This document shows positions 17,161 through 25,251 of a stretch of 34,570 nt of DNA, one piece after another. This DNA is from Clostridia bacterium (GTDB lineage Bacteria > Bacillota > Clostridia > Christensenellales > Aristaeellaceae): the NCBI GenBank assembly GCA_017541205.1, contig JAFXZO010000060.1:1-34570 (forward strand). Direction: 5' to 3'. Positions within the stretch are counted from its first letter, which is position 1. Each line of letters opens with the position of its first letter. Position numbers and translations under genes: made by a program. The notes beneath the pieces were generated by a model, which saw only the letters and a list, made by a program, of their open reading frames with translations, was not told the DNA's origin and searched no databases.

Positions 17161-17200
17161 GAAAAGAAAAACGCGGACTGTGCGCATGGACACAGCCCGC
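17161..17200 (-). terminator. Terminator after the DeoR gene
   Basis: On the minus strand GCGGGCTGTG (17200-17191) pairs with CACAGTCCGC (17182-17173) through one G-T pair, followed by GTTTTTCTTTTC. It separates the regulator from the importer transcript. Confidence 0.8.
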
Positions 17201-17217
17201 CGGGATCGGTCGGCCGA

Positions 17218-17997
17218 TCAGACGGTTTCAACGTGTACGCCAAGCTTTTTCAGGCGGGAAAGGAATTCGGCGTCGGTGCCGGTATCGGTCAGGATCAGGC
17301 CGGCTTCTTTGAGGTCGCAGATCCGGGCGAGGGCAACGCGGCCGAATTTGCTGTAATCGGCCGCGATGACGCTGTGGGTGGCGGCTTTGAGCATCAGGCG
17401 CTTGACGCCCACCTCCGTGAAATTGGCGTTGGTCGCGCCGCCGGTCAGGTCGATTCCGTCCACGCCGATGAAGGCAAGATCCACATGCGTATCCCGGATA
17501 AAGTTTTCGGTGACGGTGCCTACCAGCTCCTGCCTGCCCTGGCGGCGGGTGCCGCCGGTGACGATCAGGGTGCTGGATGGATGGATGGGCGTTTGGTAGG
17601 CGATGTAGAGGTCGTTGGTGATGATGGTCAGGTTTTTATGGTTGCTGAGCGCCTGGGCGATAAAGAAGGTGGTGGTCCCGGAATCGATCAGGACGGTGTT
17701 GCCCTCCTGCACCATCTGGGCGGCCCTGTCCGCGATTCTGTGCTTTTCCTCCAGCATCAGGCCGATCTTTTCGGAATACATGGATTCGTAGGCCGTGCTT
17801 CTGTCCACCTTGATCGCGCCGCCGTGGGTCCTTTTCAGGGCGCCCTGCTGGTCCAGATCGTCCAGGTCCCGGCGAACGGTCGCTTCCGATACATGAAACC
17901 TTTCCGCCAGCTCATGGATCTGCGCGCTGGTGTTGGCTTCGATGTATTCCATCATTTTTTTCTGTCTTTCAGCCGGGATATATGTATTTTTCTCCAT
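17218..17997 (-). CDS. DeoR/GlpR-family transcriptional regulator
   Basis: A 259-residue regulator. The N-terminal winged helix-turn-helix (about 6-60) contains the family signature ELAERFHVSEATVRRDLDDLDQQG, then the RTHGGA linker. The C-terminal sugar-phosphate sensor domain has DSGTTT (phosphate loop) and GVDGIDLTGGATNAN. Such regulators are usually repressors released by a phosphorylated sugar. I take the ATG at 17997, which has GGAGG 9 nt upstream; a GTG at 18015 overlaps that ribosome site. Its position between the importer and the nucleoside catabolic gene suggests it controls one or both. The ligand is unknown. Confidence 0.87.
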   Translation of the reverse strand: MEKNTYIPAERQKKMMEYIEANTSAQIHELAERFHVSEATVRRDLDDLDQQGALKRTHGGAIKVDRSTAYESMYSEKIGLMLEEKHRIADRAAQMVQEGNTVLIDSGTTTFFIAQALSNHKNLTIITNDLYIAYQTPIHPSSTLIVTGGTRRQGRQELVGTVTENFIRDTHVDLAFIGVDGIDLTGGATNANFTEVGVKRLMLKAATHSVIAADYSKFGRVALARICDLKEAGLILTDTGTDAEFLSRLKKLGVHVETV

Positions 17998-18057
17998 CGG
18001 GTCGCACCTCCGCACGATGTATAAAAGGTGTTCCGGTCAGTCCATCCGTCCGCCTCC

Positions 18058-18086
18058 ATCATACAATATTTTCTTCTTTTTGTAAA
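18058..18086 (-). promoter_or_regulatory. Promoter of the DeoR gene
   Basis: On the minus strand TTTACA (18086-18081), a 17-bp spacer and TATGAT (18063-18058). Confidence 0.65.
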
Positions 18087-18094
18087 GTGCCGCG

Positions 18095-18111
18095 TTGGCA
18101 ATGATTGCCAA
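18095..18111. promoter_or_regulatory. Candidate operator palindrome
   Basis: TTGGCAATGATTGCCAA is a perfect 17-base palindrome around a central G, 8 bases upstream of the DeoR -35 box. Its position suits a transcription-factor site. A second, looser inverted pair TCTGTC...GACAGA lies at 18133-18151. The rest of the 17998-18247 gap holds no gene I can support. Confidence 0.5.
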
Positions 18112-18247
18112 ATCTGGGTGCAGGCAGATAATTCTGTCAGAAATGGACAGATAGATTGCGCGATCCTGCCTTGTTTTGCGGCAAAATGATGGATTTTGGC
18201 CATATGGAAAAGCGGCGATCCAAGGAAGAGCAGGGAACGGGAGAAAC

Positions 18248-18279
18248 GAAAAACGCGGGCTTCCGTTGCGAAGCCCGCG
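18248..18279 (-). terminator. Terminator after the phosphopentomutase-PNP gene
   Basis: On the minus strand CGCGGGCTTC (18279-18270) pairs with GAAGCCCGCG (18263-18254) around a 6-nt loop, followed by TTTTTCG. The fusion gene is therefore a separate transcript from the DeoR gene. Confidence 0.85.
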
Positions 18280-18292
18280 CGCTGCGGCGGTT

Positions 18293-20275
18293 TTACAGTT
18301 TGGCGATCAGCCGGGTGATCAGCGCGGCGAATTCGCCCCGCATCTGCCGGCCCATTTCCATGACCTCCTGATGATTGATGGGCTCCCGAAGGATGCCGGC
18401 GGCCATATTGGTGATGCAGCTGAGGGCTGCCACCTTGATGCCGGCGTGAACGGCGGCGATGGTTTCCGGCACGGTGGACATGCCCACGGCGTCCGCGCCC
18501 AGAATGCGCGCCATGCGCACCTCGGAGGGGGTTTCGTAGGTCGGCCCGTTCATCCAGCAGTACACGCCCCGGCGCAGGTCGATGTCCAATTCGCGGGCGG
18601 CCTGCATGGCCAGTTCGCGCAGGCCCCTGTCAAACGCTTCGGTCATGTCCGGGAAGCGGGGGCCGAAGGCGTCCAGGTTGGGGCCGATCAGGGGATTCTT
18701 GCCGGACAGATTGATGAAATCGGAGATCAGCATCAGGATGCCGGCCCGGTAGTCATAATTCACGCCGCCGGCGGCGTTGGTCAGGATCAGGTTCTTGACC
18801 CCCAGGCGCTTCATCACCCGGACGGGCATCACCACGTCCTCCATGGGATGGCCCTCGTAGCTGTGGAAACGCCCGCTCATGAGCAGCACCCGCTTGCCCG
18901 CCAGATTGCCCAGGATGAATTTGCCCGCGTGGCCGGGCACGGTGGCGTGGGGGAAGCCGGGGATGTCCGCATAGGAGAGCTCTTTTTTATCGGTCAGGTC
19001 GTTGCCGAAATCCCCCAGGCCGCTGCCCAGCACGATCGCGGTATCCGCCCGGCCCAGCGCTTCCTCCACCGCGTCCGCGGCGCGCTGGATCCGGCGCATC
19101 TCCTCCTCGCATCCCGCTTCGATCTCGCGCAGGTACGAGACCGCGCCGAAGCGCTCGGGCAGGCCGAAATAATCGGCGATGGTGGCGGCGGTGTCCGCGA
19201 AGGTTTCGCGGGTGCCGATGGGATGCTGGCCCACCATGCCCTTTTTCCACAGCAGCAGCGGCACGTATTCCCGCGTATGGTCGGTGCCCGTATAGGCGGG
19301 ATCGCACCCGTGATCGGCGGTGATGATGAGCAGATCGTCCTTCCCCATCAGATCCTGGATCTCGGGCAGGCGCGCGTCGAAGTATTCCAGCGCTTTGCCG
19401 TAGCCCGCCACGTCCCTGCGGTGGCCGTAAACCGAGTCAAAATCCACTAAGTTGACAAAGAGCAGGCCGTTAAAATCCTTTTTCATGTATTCGATCGCGG
19501 CGTCGATGCAGGCGGGGTTCCCGGCGGCGTGGTTGCTGCCGGTCAGGCCCTGGTGGGCGAAGATGTCCTCGATCTTGCCTACGCCCAGGGTTTCAAAGCC
19601 CGCTTCCTTCATCACGTCCAGGATGGTCGGGGAAATGGGCGTCAGGGAGAAGTCCCGCCGCCGTCCGGTGCGCTGGAAATGCCCCTTGCCCGTGCCGACG
19701 AACGGGCGCGCGATCACGCGGCCGACGCCGTGCTTTCCCTGCAATTGCGCCCGGGCGGTTTCGCACATTTCATACAGCTTTTCCACGGGATACACGTCCT
19801 CGTGGCAGGCGATCTGGAACACGCTGTCCCCGGAGGTGTACACGATGGGATAGCCCGTTTTCATGTGCTCCTCGCCCAATTCGTCCAGGATGGCGGTGCC
19901 GGACGCGGGCTTATTGCCCAGGGTCTTGGTGCCGATGGCCGCCTCAAACGCGTCCATCACTTCCTTGGGGAAGCCGTCCGGATAGAGCGGGAAGGGCTGC
20001 TTCACGGTGACGCCCGCCATTTCCCAGTGGCCGGTGGTGGTATCCTTGCCCGCGGATCTTTCCATGGCCCGGCCATACGCGCCCGCGCCGTAAACGGGCG
20101 TCAGATGGACGTTCGGCAGGCTGCCCAGGCCCATGGACAGCAGGTTGGGGATGTTCAGGTTCATTCTCTCTGCGATGTGGCCGACGGTGTTGGCCCCTTC
20201 GTCGCCAAAGTCCGCCGCGTCGGGCAGGTATCCCACGCCCACGCTGTCCAGTACGATCCAGATGACGCGCTTCAT
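18293..20275 (-). CDS. deoB-punA: Fused phosphopentomutase and purine nucleoside phosphorylase
   Basis: One 660-residue frame with two full enzymes. Residues of about 1-385 are phosphopentomutase (DeoB): Asp10, the phospho-acceptor Thr region KDTTTGHWE (77-85), VDFDSVYGH (278-285), ADHG (320-323) and TDHTREY, the last giving metal ligands. Residues of about 393-660 are a trimeric-type purine nucleoside phosphorylase: [37 protein letters not shown] and CITNMAAG with Asn623. Together they would cleave purine nucleosides to ribose-1-phosphate and isomerise it to ribose-5-phosphate (or the deoxy forms). The join is a short charged helix near 380-412. Met393 has GAGGAGGAG just upstream and matches a normal PNP start, so a separate PNP might also be made. 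Start: AGGAGG before the ATG at 20275. Confidence 0.92.
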   Translation of the reverse strand: MKRVIWIVLDSVGVGYLPDAADFGDEGANTVGHIAERMNLNIPNLLSMGLGSLPNVHLTPVYGAGAYGRAMERSAGKDTTTGHWEMAGVTVKQPFPLYPDGFPKEVMDAFEAAIGTKTLGNKPASGTAILDELGEEHMKTGYPIVYTSGDSVFQIACHEDVYPVEKLYEMCETARAQLQGKHGVGRVIARPFVGTGKGHFQRTGRRRDFSLTPISPTILDVMKEAGFETLGVGKIEDIFAHQGLTGSNHAAGNPACIDAAIEYMKKDFNGLLFVNLVDFDSVYGHRRDVAGYGKALEYFDARLPEIQDLMGKDDLLIITADHGCDPAYTGTDHTREYVPLLLWKKGMVGQHPIGTRETFADTAATIADYFGLPERFGAVSYLREIEAGCEEEMRRIQRAADAVEEALGRADTAIVLGSGLGDFGNDLTDKKELSYADIPGFPHATVPGHAGKFILGNLAGKRVLLMSGRFHSYEGHPMEDVVMPVRVMKRLGVKNLILTNAAGGVNYDYRAGILMLISDFINLSGKNPLIGPNLDAFGPRFPDMTEAFDRGLRELAMQAARELDIDLRRGVYCWMNGPTYETPSEVRMARILGADAVGMSTVPETIAAVHAGIKVAALSCITNMAAGILREPINHQEVMEMGRQMRGEFAALITRLIAKL

Positions 20276-20340
20276 GATGGTTTCCTCCTGTTCTCACTCG
20301 TTTATAGGAAATGTGCTGTTTTTTCCTTGTTCTCTTGATT

Positions 20341-20411
20341 GAATACGTGCAATTCCGCATGAATGACGGAATGCTTTTCATCCGTTTTGTCTTTAGAAAA
20401 CGTGCAAGTCC
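20341..20411. repeat. Direct repeat pair upstream of the fusion gene
   Basis: GAATACGTGCAATTCC (20341-20356) and GAAAACGTGCAAGTCC (20396-20411) agree at 14 of 16 positions and are 55 bases apart. They lie 66-136 bases upstream of the phosphopentomutase-PNP start, in an A+T-rich gap. A second pair, TACGAAACC, occurs at 20447-20455 and 20479-20487. They may be regulator sites. No clean sigma-A promoter was found in 20276-20503. Confidence 0.45.
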
Positions 20412-20503
20412 ATTCCAATTTTTCTATTGCTTTGAACGCGTATTTTTACGAAACCTCATAGATCAAAACCATCGCTGATACGAAACCGTTCATTTGTTTA
20501 CAG

Positions 20504-21283
20504 TCACCGCGCGATAAACAGGCCGTATTCCTTGGGGATATGGAGCGCGCCGTTCACCGCGCTGCGCCGGAGCACATGAAGGATCGTTTCCCGGGGCAGG
20601 CTGGAAAAATCCGCCATGCCGGTCAGGGAAAGGATATAGTCCGCCATGTCATCAAGGTTCGTCACGATCAGGGAATCCGGGTACATGAGTTTTTCCGCCG
20701 TGTCAAAATGCCGAAGCAGGATGCTTTCGCCGTTTTGCAGGGTGAAGCAGGTATTCATCCGGTTTTCGACGCCGTACGCCCGGAACAGATCGCAAAGGTA
20801 TTTCGTGACGCCGTTTTCGCCGTAGGTGGCGCAGTAAAACGCGCCGCCGGGCCGAAGCACGCGCCGGACCTGACGAAGGCCCTTTTCGATATCGGGCACG
20901 TGATAGAGCATCATGTTGGCGATCACCGCGTCAAAGGAATCGTCCGGATACGGGATATCCTGGATATCGATTTCCTCAAAAGCGACGCCGCCGACGCCGC
21001 TTAGGGTTTCCCGGGCTTTGGAAAGCATGCCCGATGAAAAATCGGAAAGCACAAACTGGGCGCATTTTCGGATCGTTTCTTCCCTGCCGCGCCACATTTC
21101 GCCCGTGCCGCAGCCCAGCTCCAATACCCGCGCGCCTTCCGCAAGCCTGTAATGCGAGAAGATCCAATTGCCGAACCCCGTTTTGTTGGTGGAATACAGG
21201 CTGTGAATGGAAATACGGGTCGACAGCTTGTCCGCGTTCTGATACTGCGCCTTCACGGCGGTTTGGCCGTTCCATTCGCCCAT
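20504..21283 (-). CDS. Class I SAM-dependent methyltransferase
   Basis: A 259-residue Methyltransf_11-type enzyme. Motif I is VLELGCGTG (about 53-61), followed by the acidic motif LSDFS, IPYPDDSFDAVIANMMLYHV (motif IV) and LRPGGAFYCATYGENG. The C-terminal part (about 165-259) is probably the substrate cap. The substrate cannot be inferred; ubiE-like and small-molecule enzymes look alike. The start at 21283 has AAGGAG 6 nt upstream; the longer open frame would run into the Nudix gene. It is the last gene of the M50-scpAB-Nudix operon, 11 bases after the Nudix stop. Confidence 0.82.
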   Translation of the reverse strand: MGEWNGQTAVKAQYQNADKLSTRISIHSLYSTNKTGFGNWIFSHYRLAEGARVLELGCGTGEMWRGREETIRKCAQFVLSDFSSGMLSKARETLSGVGGVAFEEIDIQDIPYPDDSFDAVIANMMLYHVPDIEKGLRQVRRVLRPGGAFYCATYGENGVTKYLCDLFRAYGVENRMNTCFTLQNGESILLRHFDTAEKLMYPDSLIVTNLDDMADYILSLTGMADFSSLPRETILHVLRRSAVNGALHIPKEYGLFIAR

Positions 21284-21294
21284 GGCATTCTCCT

Positions 21295-21747
21295 TCACAG
21301 CACCCTGTTCTTTACGCCCTGAAAATAATCGCGCAGCGCTTCCCGATAGTCCTCGGAAGGCAGAATGGGCAATTCTTCCCTTTTGAAAAAACGCAGCTCG
21401 AGCGATTCCTCGTCGATCCTCGGCTCCCCGGAAAGGATGCTGGCCTTGTATACGGCGCAGACCACGTGGGCTTTGTCCCCGTTGGGCCACTGGGCATGGC
21501 GGTTATGGTACACGCCCACCAGATAATCCAGCTTCACGTCCAGGCCGGTTTCTTCCCGCGCTTCGCGAATCGCCGTTTCTTCAAAGGTTTCGTCCAATTC
21601 CATCAGACCGCCCACCAGGCTCCAATTGCCGTTGTCGCTGCGGCGCTGCAAAAGGATCTGATCGCCCCTGGTGATAATCGCGCCGGCGGCGGTCAAAATG
21701 ATTTTCCTGTGTCCCAGCAAAGGCCGGATCTCCTTGATATAGTCCAT
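21295..21747 (-). CDS. Nudix hydrolase
   Basis: A 150-residue enzyme with a complete Nudix box starting at the GG of GGLMELDETFEE and ending REAREETGL, fitting G-x5-E-x7-REUxEExGU. The family hydrolyses nucleoside diphosphates linked to another group and similar metabolites, using Mg bound by the box glutamates. The N-terminal ITRGDQILLQRRSDNGNWSLVGG and later PNGDKAHVVCAVY are typical of small housecleaning members; the true substrate is unknown. AAGGAGG lies 5 nt before the ATG. It begins 10 bases after scpB ends. Confidence 0.87.
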   Translation of the reverse strand: MDYIKEIRPLLGHRKIILTAAGAIITRGDQILLQRRSDNGNWSLVGGLMELDETFEETAIREAREETGLDVKLDYLVGVYHNRHAQWPNGDKAHVVCAVYKASILSGEPRIDEESLELRFFKREELPILPSEDYREALRDYFQGVKNRVL

Positions 21748-21757
21748 TTGCGCCTCC

Positions 21758-22306
21758 TTACGGAACCAGGGGATCGCCGTCCGCGTCCGTGTTTTCTTCC
21801 TCCGGGGGCTTAGGCAGTTCCTCCAGGGAGGACAGGCCGAAATGGGAAAGGAATTGGTCCGTGGTGCCGTAGAGGATCGGGCGGCCCAGGGCTTCCTTGC
21901 GGCCGACCTCCCGAATGAGGCCCTTGTTGACCAGGCTCTGCACCGAATAATCGCACTTGACGCCGCGCACGGCCTCGATTTCCAGGCGGGTGACCGGCTG
22001 GCGGTAGGCAACCACGGCCAGCGTTTCCAGCGCGGACTGGGACAGGCTTTGCTTCTGGATCGGCTGCAAAAGCCTTTCCACATACGGCGCGTATTCGGCG
22101 CGGGTGGACAATTGGATGTGCTCGCCGAAGCGCTTTAAGCAGATGCCCCGGCGGTGAAAGCGGTAATCGCTGTCCAGGGCGTCGATGGCAAGGCGGGTTT
22201 CATCCTCCGTCGCTTCCAGCGCCTTTTGCAGCTCCTTCACTTCCACCGGCTCGCCCGCCACAAACAGGATGGCCTCGATCACGCAGGCCATTTCAGACGT
22301 ATCCAT
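21758..22306 (-). CDS. scpB: Segregation and condensation protein ScpB
   Basis: A 182-residue subunit of the SMC-ScpAB condensin that compacts and segregates the chromosome. Two winged-helix domains are visible. The family signatures are IEAILFVAGEPV at the N-terminus, SQSALETLAVVAYRQPVTRLEIE, and GRKEALGRPILYGTT...FLSHFGLSSLEELP near the C-terminus. It overlaps the end of scpA by 14 bases, the usual scpA-scpB coupling. The acidic tail after residue 168 is short and low in complexity. Confidence 0.93.
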   Translation of the reverse strand: MDTSEMACVIEAILFVAGEPVEVKELQKALEATEDETRLAIDALDSDYRFHRRGICLKRFGEHIQLSTRAEYAPYVERLLQPIQKQSLSQSALETLAVVAYRQPVTRLEIEAVRGVKCDYSVQSLVNKGLIREVGRKEALGRPILYGTTDQFLSHFGLSSLEELPKPPEEENTDADGDPLVP

Positions 22307-23048
22307 CGATTTCCAAATCCCCTTCCGCGTTTTCCCCGCTCCTGGGCTCCAGGATCATTTCGCCAAAGACGCCGTCCTGACGGACCGCCGCCCTGCCAAG
22401 GCGCAATAGCTCCAGCAGCGCCAGGAACAGGGTGACCACCTCATCCCGGCTGGGCGAGGGGGAAAACAGCGCTTCAAATTTGACCGGGCCGTTTTTGAGG
22501 CGCTTCAAAATGTGCGCGGAACAGCGCTGCACGGTGTATTCGTCCCGCACGATGCGGCGCGCGGCGCGCGCGGTTTCCTCGTCCTCCTCGGGCACCCGCG
22601 CCATCACCCGCGCGAAGGCGGCGATCAGGCCGTCCATGGTGAGGCCCGTCAATTCCAGCGTGGGCGGCGGAAGCGGGTATTCCTCCGGCAGCTTTTCGTA
22701 CATCCGCGCGGCGGCTTTTTCAAAGCCCTGCATGTCCTGGGCGATCTGCTTGAAGCGCCGGTATTCCTCCAATTGGCGGATCAGGGCCTCTTCCGGGTCT
22801 TCCTCCTCCTGGGTTTTCGGCTTGGGAAGCAGGGAGCGGCTCTTGATTTCCAGGAGCGTCGCGGCCATGGAAATAAAGGCGCTGGCGTCGTCCATATCCA
22901 GGTCCGGGGCGCTTTGGACGGATTGGATGTACTGGTCCGTCACCTCGGAAACGAAGATGTCCCGGATGTTGATTTTCGCCTTGCCGATCAAAAAGAGCAG
23001 CATGTCCAGCGGCCCGTCAAAATCTTTCAGATGCAGCGTCAGCGCCAT
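22293..23048 (-). CDS. scpA: Segregation and condensation protein ScpA
   Basis: A 251-residue kleisin subunit of SMC-ScpAB that bridges the SMC heads. The N-terminus has the family signature LKDFDGPLDMLLFLI, followed by KINIRDI and ISMAATLLEIKSRSLLP. The C-terminal winged helix (about 170-235) includes VVTLFLALLELLRLGR. The middle is acidic and helical, as expected. The start lies 3 bases after the M50 protease stop, and its ribosome site is inside the end of that gene. Confidence 0.93.
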   Translation of the reverse strand: MALTLHLKDFDGPLDMLLFLIGKAKINIRDIFVSEVTDQYIQSVQSAPDLDMDDASAFISMAATLLEIKSRSLLPKPKTQEEEDPEEALIRQLEEYRRFKQIAQDMQGFEKAAARMYEKLPEEYPLPPPTLELTGLTMDGLIAAFARVMARVPEEDEETARAARRIVRDEYTVQRCSAHILKRLKNGPVKFEALFSPSPSRDEVVTLFLALLELLRLGRAAVRQDGVFGEMILEPRSGENAEGDLEIDGYV

Positions 23049-23051
23049 ACG

Positions 23052-23861
23052 TCACCCCAATCCCGCCACGGCGAGGATCGCTTTTTGCACGTTCTCGTAA
23101 ATGAATTCGATCGCTGTGCCGATGCCGAGCGAAAAGTAATCCGGCAGGCCCGTAAAGCGCGGGATGAAGATAAAAGCCATCAGGCCGAGGGAAATGTACT
23201 GCACCACTCTGGCGGATAAGTGCAGCTTGCCCCGCAGGAAAATGTCGTTCACCACATGATAGCCGTCCAGCGGCGGGATGGGAAGCAGATTGAACAGCGC
23301 AAGGCCCAGGTTCAAAAGCGTGAAGGTTTTGAGGAACGTAAGCACATACGCGAGCCAAGGGACGCGCAGATAGCTCGAAAAATATTCAACGACCGGAACG
23401 CTGTCGTGCGTCGCGTCGGAATACATGTATTCATAGAGGCTGATGAAGTATTTCCGCGAGCGAAGGAGCGTCCAGAGCTCGGGCTTCCACATGAGCTCGT
23501 TGACGGCGACGATCAGGATCATGGAAAGCAGGAACAGGCAGAAATTCATCACCACGCCCGCGATGCTCACCAGCAGATCGTCCCGTCGGAATTTGCGGAA
23601 ATTCCGGGGATTGACCGGCACCGGCTTGGCCCAGCCGAAGCCGAAGAGCAGCATGAAGACCGTCCCGATGGGGTCCAGGTGGCGCAGCGGATTAAAGCTG
23701 AGCCGCCCCATCATCTGCGCCGTCGGGTCGCCGCAGCGCAGGGCCACATACCCGTGCGCGAGCTCATGCAGCGTCAGGGCGATCAAAATCGCGGGGATGC
23801 GATATAAAAGATAAATGATCGTGCCCTGGGGATCGGACTGCAATCCGGAAAGAATGCCCAA
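23052..23861 (-). CDS. Site-2-type membrane protease (M50, rseP/YwhC-like)
   Basis: A 269-residue membrane metalloprotease of the YwhC/FtsH-independent M50 branch. Zinc ligands are the HELAH motif (His32, Glu33, His36) in the first membrane segment and Asp199 in NLLPIPPLDGYHV. About five or six hydrophobic segments are present. The start is TTG at 23861, with AAAGGAG 9 nt upstream; the nearby ATG at 23871 is out of frame. It heads the scpA-scpB operon, an arrangement common in Firmicutes. Its substrate is not known. Confidence 0.85.
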   Translation of the reverse strand: MGILSGLQSDPQGTIIYLLYRIPAILIALTLHELAHGYVALRCGDPTAQMMGRLSFNPLRHLDPIGTVFMLLFGFGWAKPVPVNPRNFRKFRRDDLLVSIAGVVMNFCLFLLSMILIVAVNELMWKPELWTLLRSRKYFISLYEYMYSDATHDSVPVVEYFSSYLRVPWLAYVLTFLKTFTLLNLGLALFNLLPIPPLDGYHVVNDIFLRGKLHLSARVVQYISLGLMAFIFIPRFTGLPDYFSLGIGTAIEFIYENVQKAILAVAGLG

Positions 23862-23897
23862 AATTCATTTCTCCTTTCCCGGTTCAAAACCGCTTTC

Positions 23898-23926
23898 ATT
23901 ATAACCGAAAGCGCCCAAAAACACAA
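23898..23926 (-). promoter_or_regulatory. Promoter of the M50-scpAB operon
   Basis: On the minus strand TTGTGT (23926-23921), a 17-bp spacer and TATAAT (23903-23898), placed right behind the tatC terminator hairpin. Confidence 0.6.
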
Positions 23927-23927
23927 G

Positions 23928-23951
23928 CAGGGCCGCATGGATCCGGCCCTG
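23928..23951 (-). terminator. Hairpin ending the tat operon
   Basis: On the minus strand CAGGGCCG (23951-23944) pairs with CGGCCCTG (23935-23928). The following CTTGTGTTTTT is only moderately U-rich. Confidence 0.6.
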
Positions 23952-23960
23952 AAGAAATTT

Positions 23961-24701
23961 TTATGCGGAGGCGCCGCGCCGGGTGAGGCGGGATGCCAGG
24001 ACGCCCGCCTCGTACAGCAGGCACAGCGGCACGCCGAGCGCCACCTGGCTTACGATGTCGGGCGGCGTCAGGACGGCGGCCAGCACGAAGACGCCCAGGA
24101 TCACGTACTTTCGCTTGGAGGCGAGCATTTTGGCGTCGGTCAGCCCGGCCTTGGCGGTCAGATACAGCGCAAGGGGCAGTTGAAACGCGGCGCCAAAGGG
24201 CACGATGAAGCCGAAGAGAAACGCGACGTACTGATCCAGCGAGAGCATCGGCGTCGCCAGCCCTTCCCCCTGCACGAGGAAAAAATCCAGCGCCAGGCTG
24301 TACACCGCGAAATAGCAGAAGGATACGCCCAGCAAAAACAGGGCGACCATGATGAAAAAAACCGCCCGAAACGCCTTTTTTTCCCGGGGATACAAGGCCG
24401 GCCGAACAAAGCCCCAGACCTGCCAGATCACAATCGGGCTCGCCGCGATCACGGCTGCGATCAGGGCCACCTTCACTTTGGTGGTCACGGCCTCGGACAG
24501 GGCGGTGTAGATCACCTCGATCCCGCGCGCCGAAATCGGGCCGGTAATGAAGTCCATCAGGGGATTGATCGCCAGGAAAAAAATCAGCATGAAGGCGGCG
24601 GCGACCGCGATCAGGGAAATCAAGAGCACCCTGCGCAGCGCGAGCAGATGGGAAAGGAGCGGCGCGCGCTGCCCGCCTCCCGCTTGTCCGTTTTCGCTCA
24701 T
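23961..24701 (-). CDS. tatC: Twin-arginine translocase subunit TatC
   Basis: A 246-residue six-helix membrane protein, the receptor for twin-arginine signal peptides. Recognisable family parts are LLSHLLALRRVLL at the N-terminus, SPIVIWQVWGFVRPALYPREKKAF in the first periplasmic/second helix region, and AFLFGFIVPFGAAFQLPLALYL. AVLTPPDIVSQVALGVPLCLLYE follows. The start overlaps the tatA stop by 4 bases. It is last in a tatB-like, tatA, tatC operon that is divergent from a gene for an evident Tat substrate at 25347. Confidence 0.93.
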   Translation of the reverse strand: MSENGQAGGGQRAPLLSHLLALRRVLLISLIAVAAAFMLIFFLAINPLMDFITGPISARGIEVIYTALSEAVTTKVKVALIAAVIAASPIVIWQVWGFVRPALYPREKKAFRAVFFIMVALFLLGVSFCYFAVYSLALDFFLVQGEGLATPMLSLDQYVAFLFGFIVPFGAAFQLPLALYLTAKAGLTDAKMLASKRKYVILGVFVLAAVLTPPDIVSQVALGVPLCLLYEAGVLASRLTRRGASA

Positions 24702-24877
24702 GCTTTCTCCTGATCGTCAGGCGGATCTTTTTTTTCGGCCGTATCGTCCTTTACTTCGTTTTTGAAATCCTTGATGCTCTTGCCCAGGGCTTTGCCGACG
24801 CCCGCCAGCTTGCCGCCGCCGAACAGCACCAGCGCCAGCACGAGGATCAGCAGGATCTCCCACGTTCCAAGATGCAT
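24698..24877 (-). CDS. tatA: Twin-arginine translocase pore subunit TatA
   Basis: A 59-residue protein with one N-terminal membrane helix (TWEILLILVLALVLF), the FGGGKLAGVGKALGKSIKDFK hinge and amphipathic helix, and an acidic tail. The start at 24877 is preferred to 24883 because GGGAGG then has a 7-nt spacing instead of none. It overlaps tatC by ATGA and begins 2 bases after the tatB-like stop. Confidence 0.9.
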   Translation of the reverse strand: MHLGTWEILLILVLALVLFGGGKLAGVGKALGKSIKDFKNEVKDDTAEKKDPPDDQEKA

Positions 24878-24879
24878 GT

Positions 24880-25158
24880 TCATTCCTCCCGCTTGATGTT
24901 GTCAAAGGTTTGCTTTGCTTTTTTCAGTTCGCCGGAAACATCCGCCTGCCGGACGGCGCCTTCAAAATCCCCGCGCACCTGCGCGGCCTGGGACGCCAGC
25001 TCATTCCAGCCGGATTCTTCCTTCAATTGGCGGATCAGCCTTTTTAAGCGTTTCGCCGCGCGGCCGAGAAAGCGGGCCACCTTGGGCAGATCCTTCGGGC
25101 CGACGATCACATAGGCGATGAGCAGCACCACCATGAATTCCCCAAACCCGATGTTCAT
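24880..25158 (-). CDS. tatB: TatB-like twin-arginine translocase subunit
   Basis: A 92-residue TatA/TatB-family protein. It has one N-terminal helix (GFGEFMVVLLIAYVIV), the hinge GPKDLPKVARFLGRAAKRLK and a long charged amphipathic helix of about 60 residues. The Glu near position 7-8, GPxDLP and long helical tail favour TatB over TatA. Many Firmicutes have only TatA and TatC, so a three-part set is of interest. The start at 25158 is taken because the hydrophobic helix begins there; a G-run ribosome site lies about 11 nt upstream. It is first in the tat operon. Confidence 0.82.
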   Translation of the reverse strand: MNIGFGEFMVVLLIAYVIVGPKDLPKVARFLGRAAKRLKRLIRQLKEESGWNELASQAAQVRGDFEGAVRQADVSGELKKAKQTFDNIKREE

Positions 25159-25186
25159 AACGCCCAGGCCCCCTTTTTGCAGATTT

Positions 25187-25215
25187 ATTATAATGCATCT
25201 TTCCATCCATTTCAA
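25187..25215 (-). promoter_or_regulatory. Promoter of the tatBAC operon
   Basis: On the minus strand TTGAAA (25215-25210), a 17-bp spacer and TATAAT (25192-25187). It is 29 bases from the start of the tatB-like gene. Confidence 0.7.
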
Positions 25216-25251
25216 GCGCCTGCGCGCCTTGAACAAAGGGAAGATTTGGGA

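Noticed and set aside
18176-19450. Plus-strand frame opposite the PNP half of the fusion
   Set aside because: Antisense shadow of conserved PNP sequence; no ribosome site.
21284-21490. N-terminal extension of the methyltransferase
   Set aside because: It would overlap the Nudix gene by almost 200 bases and lacks a ribosome site; AAGGAG supports 21283.
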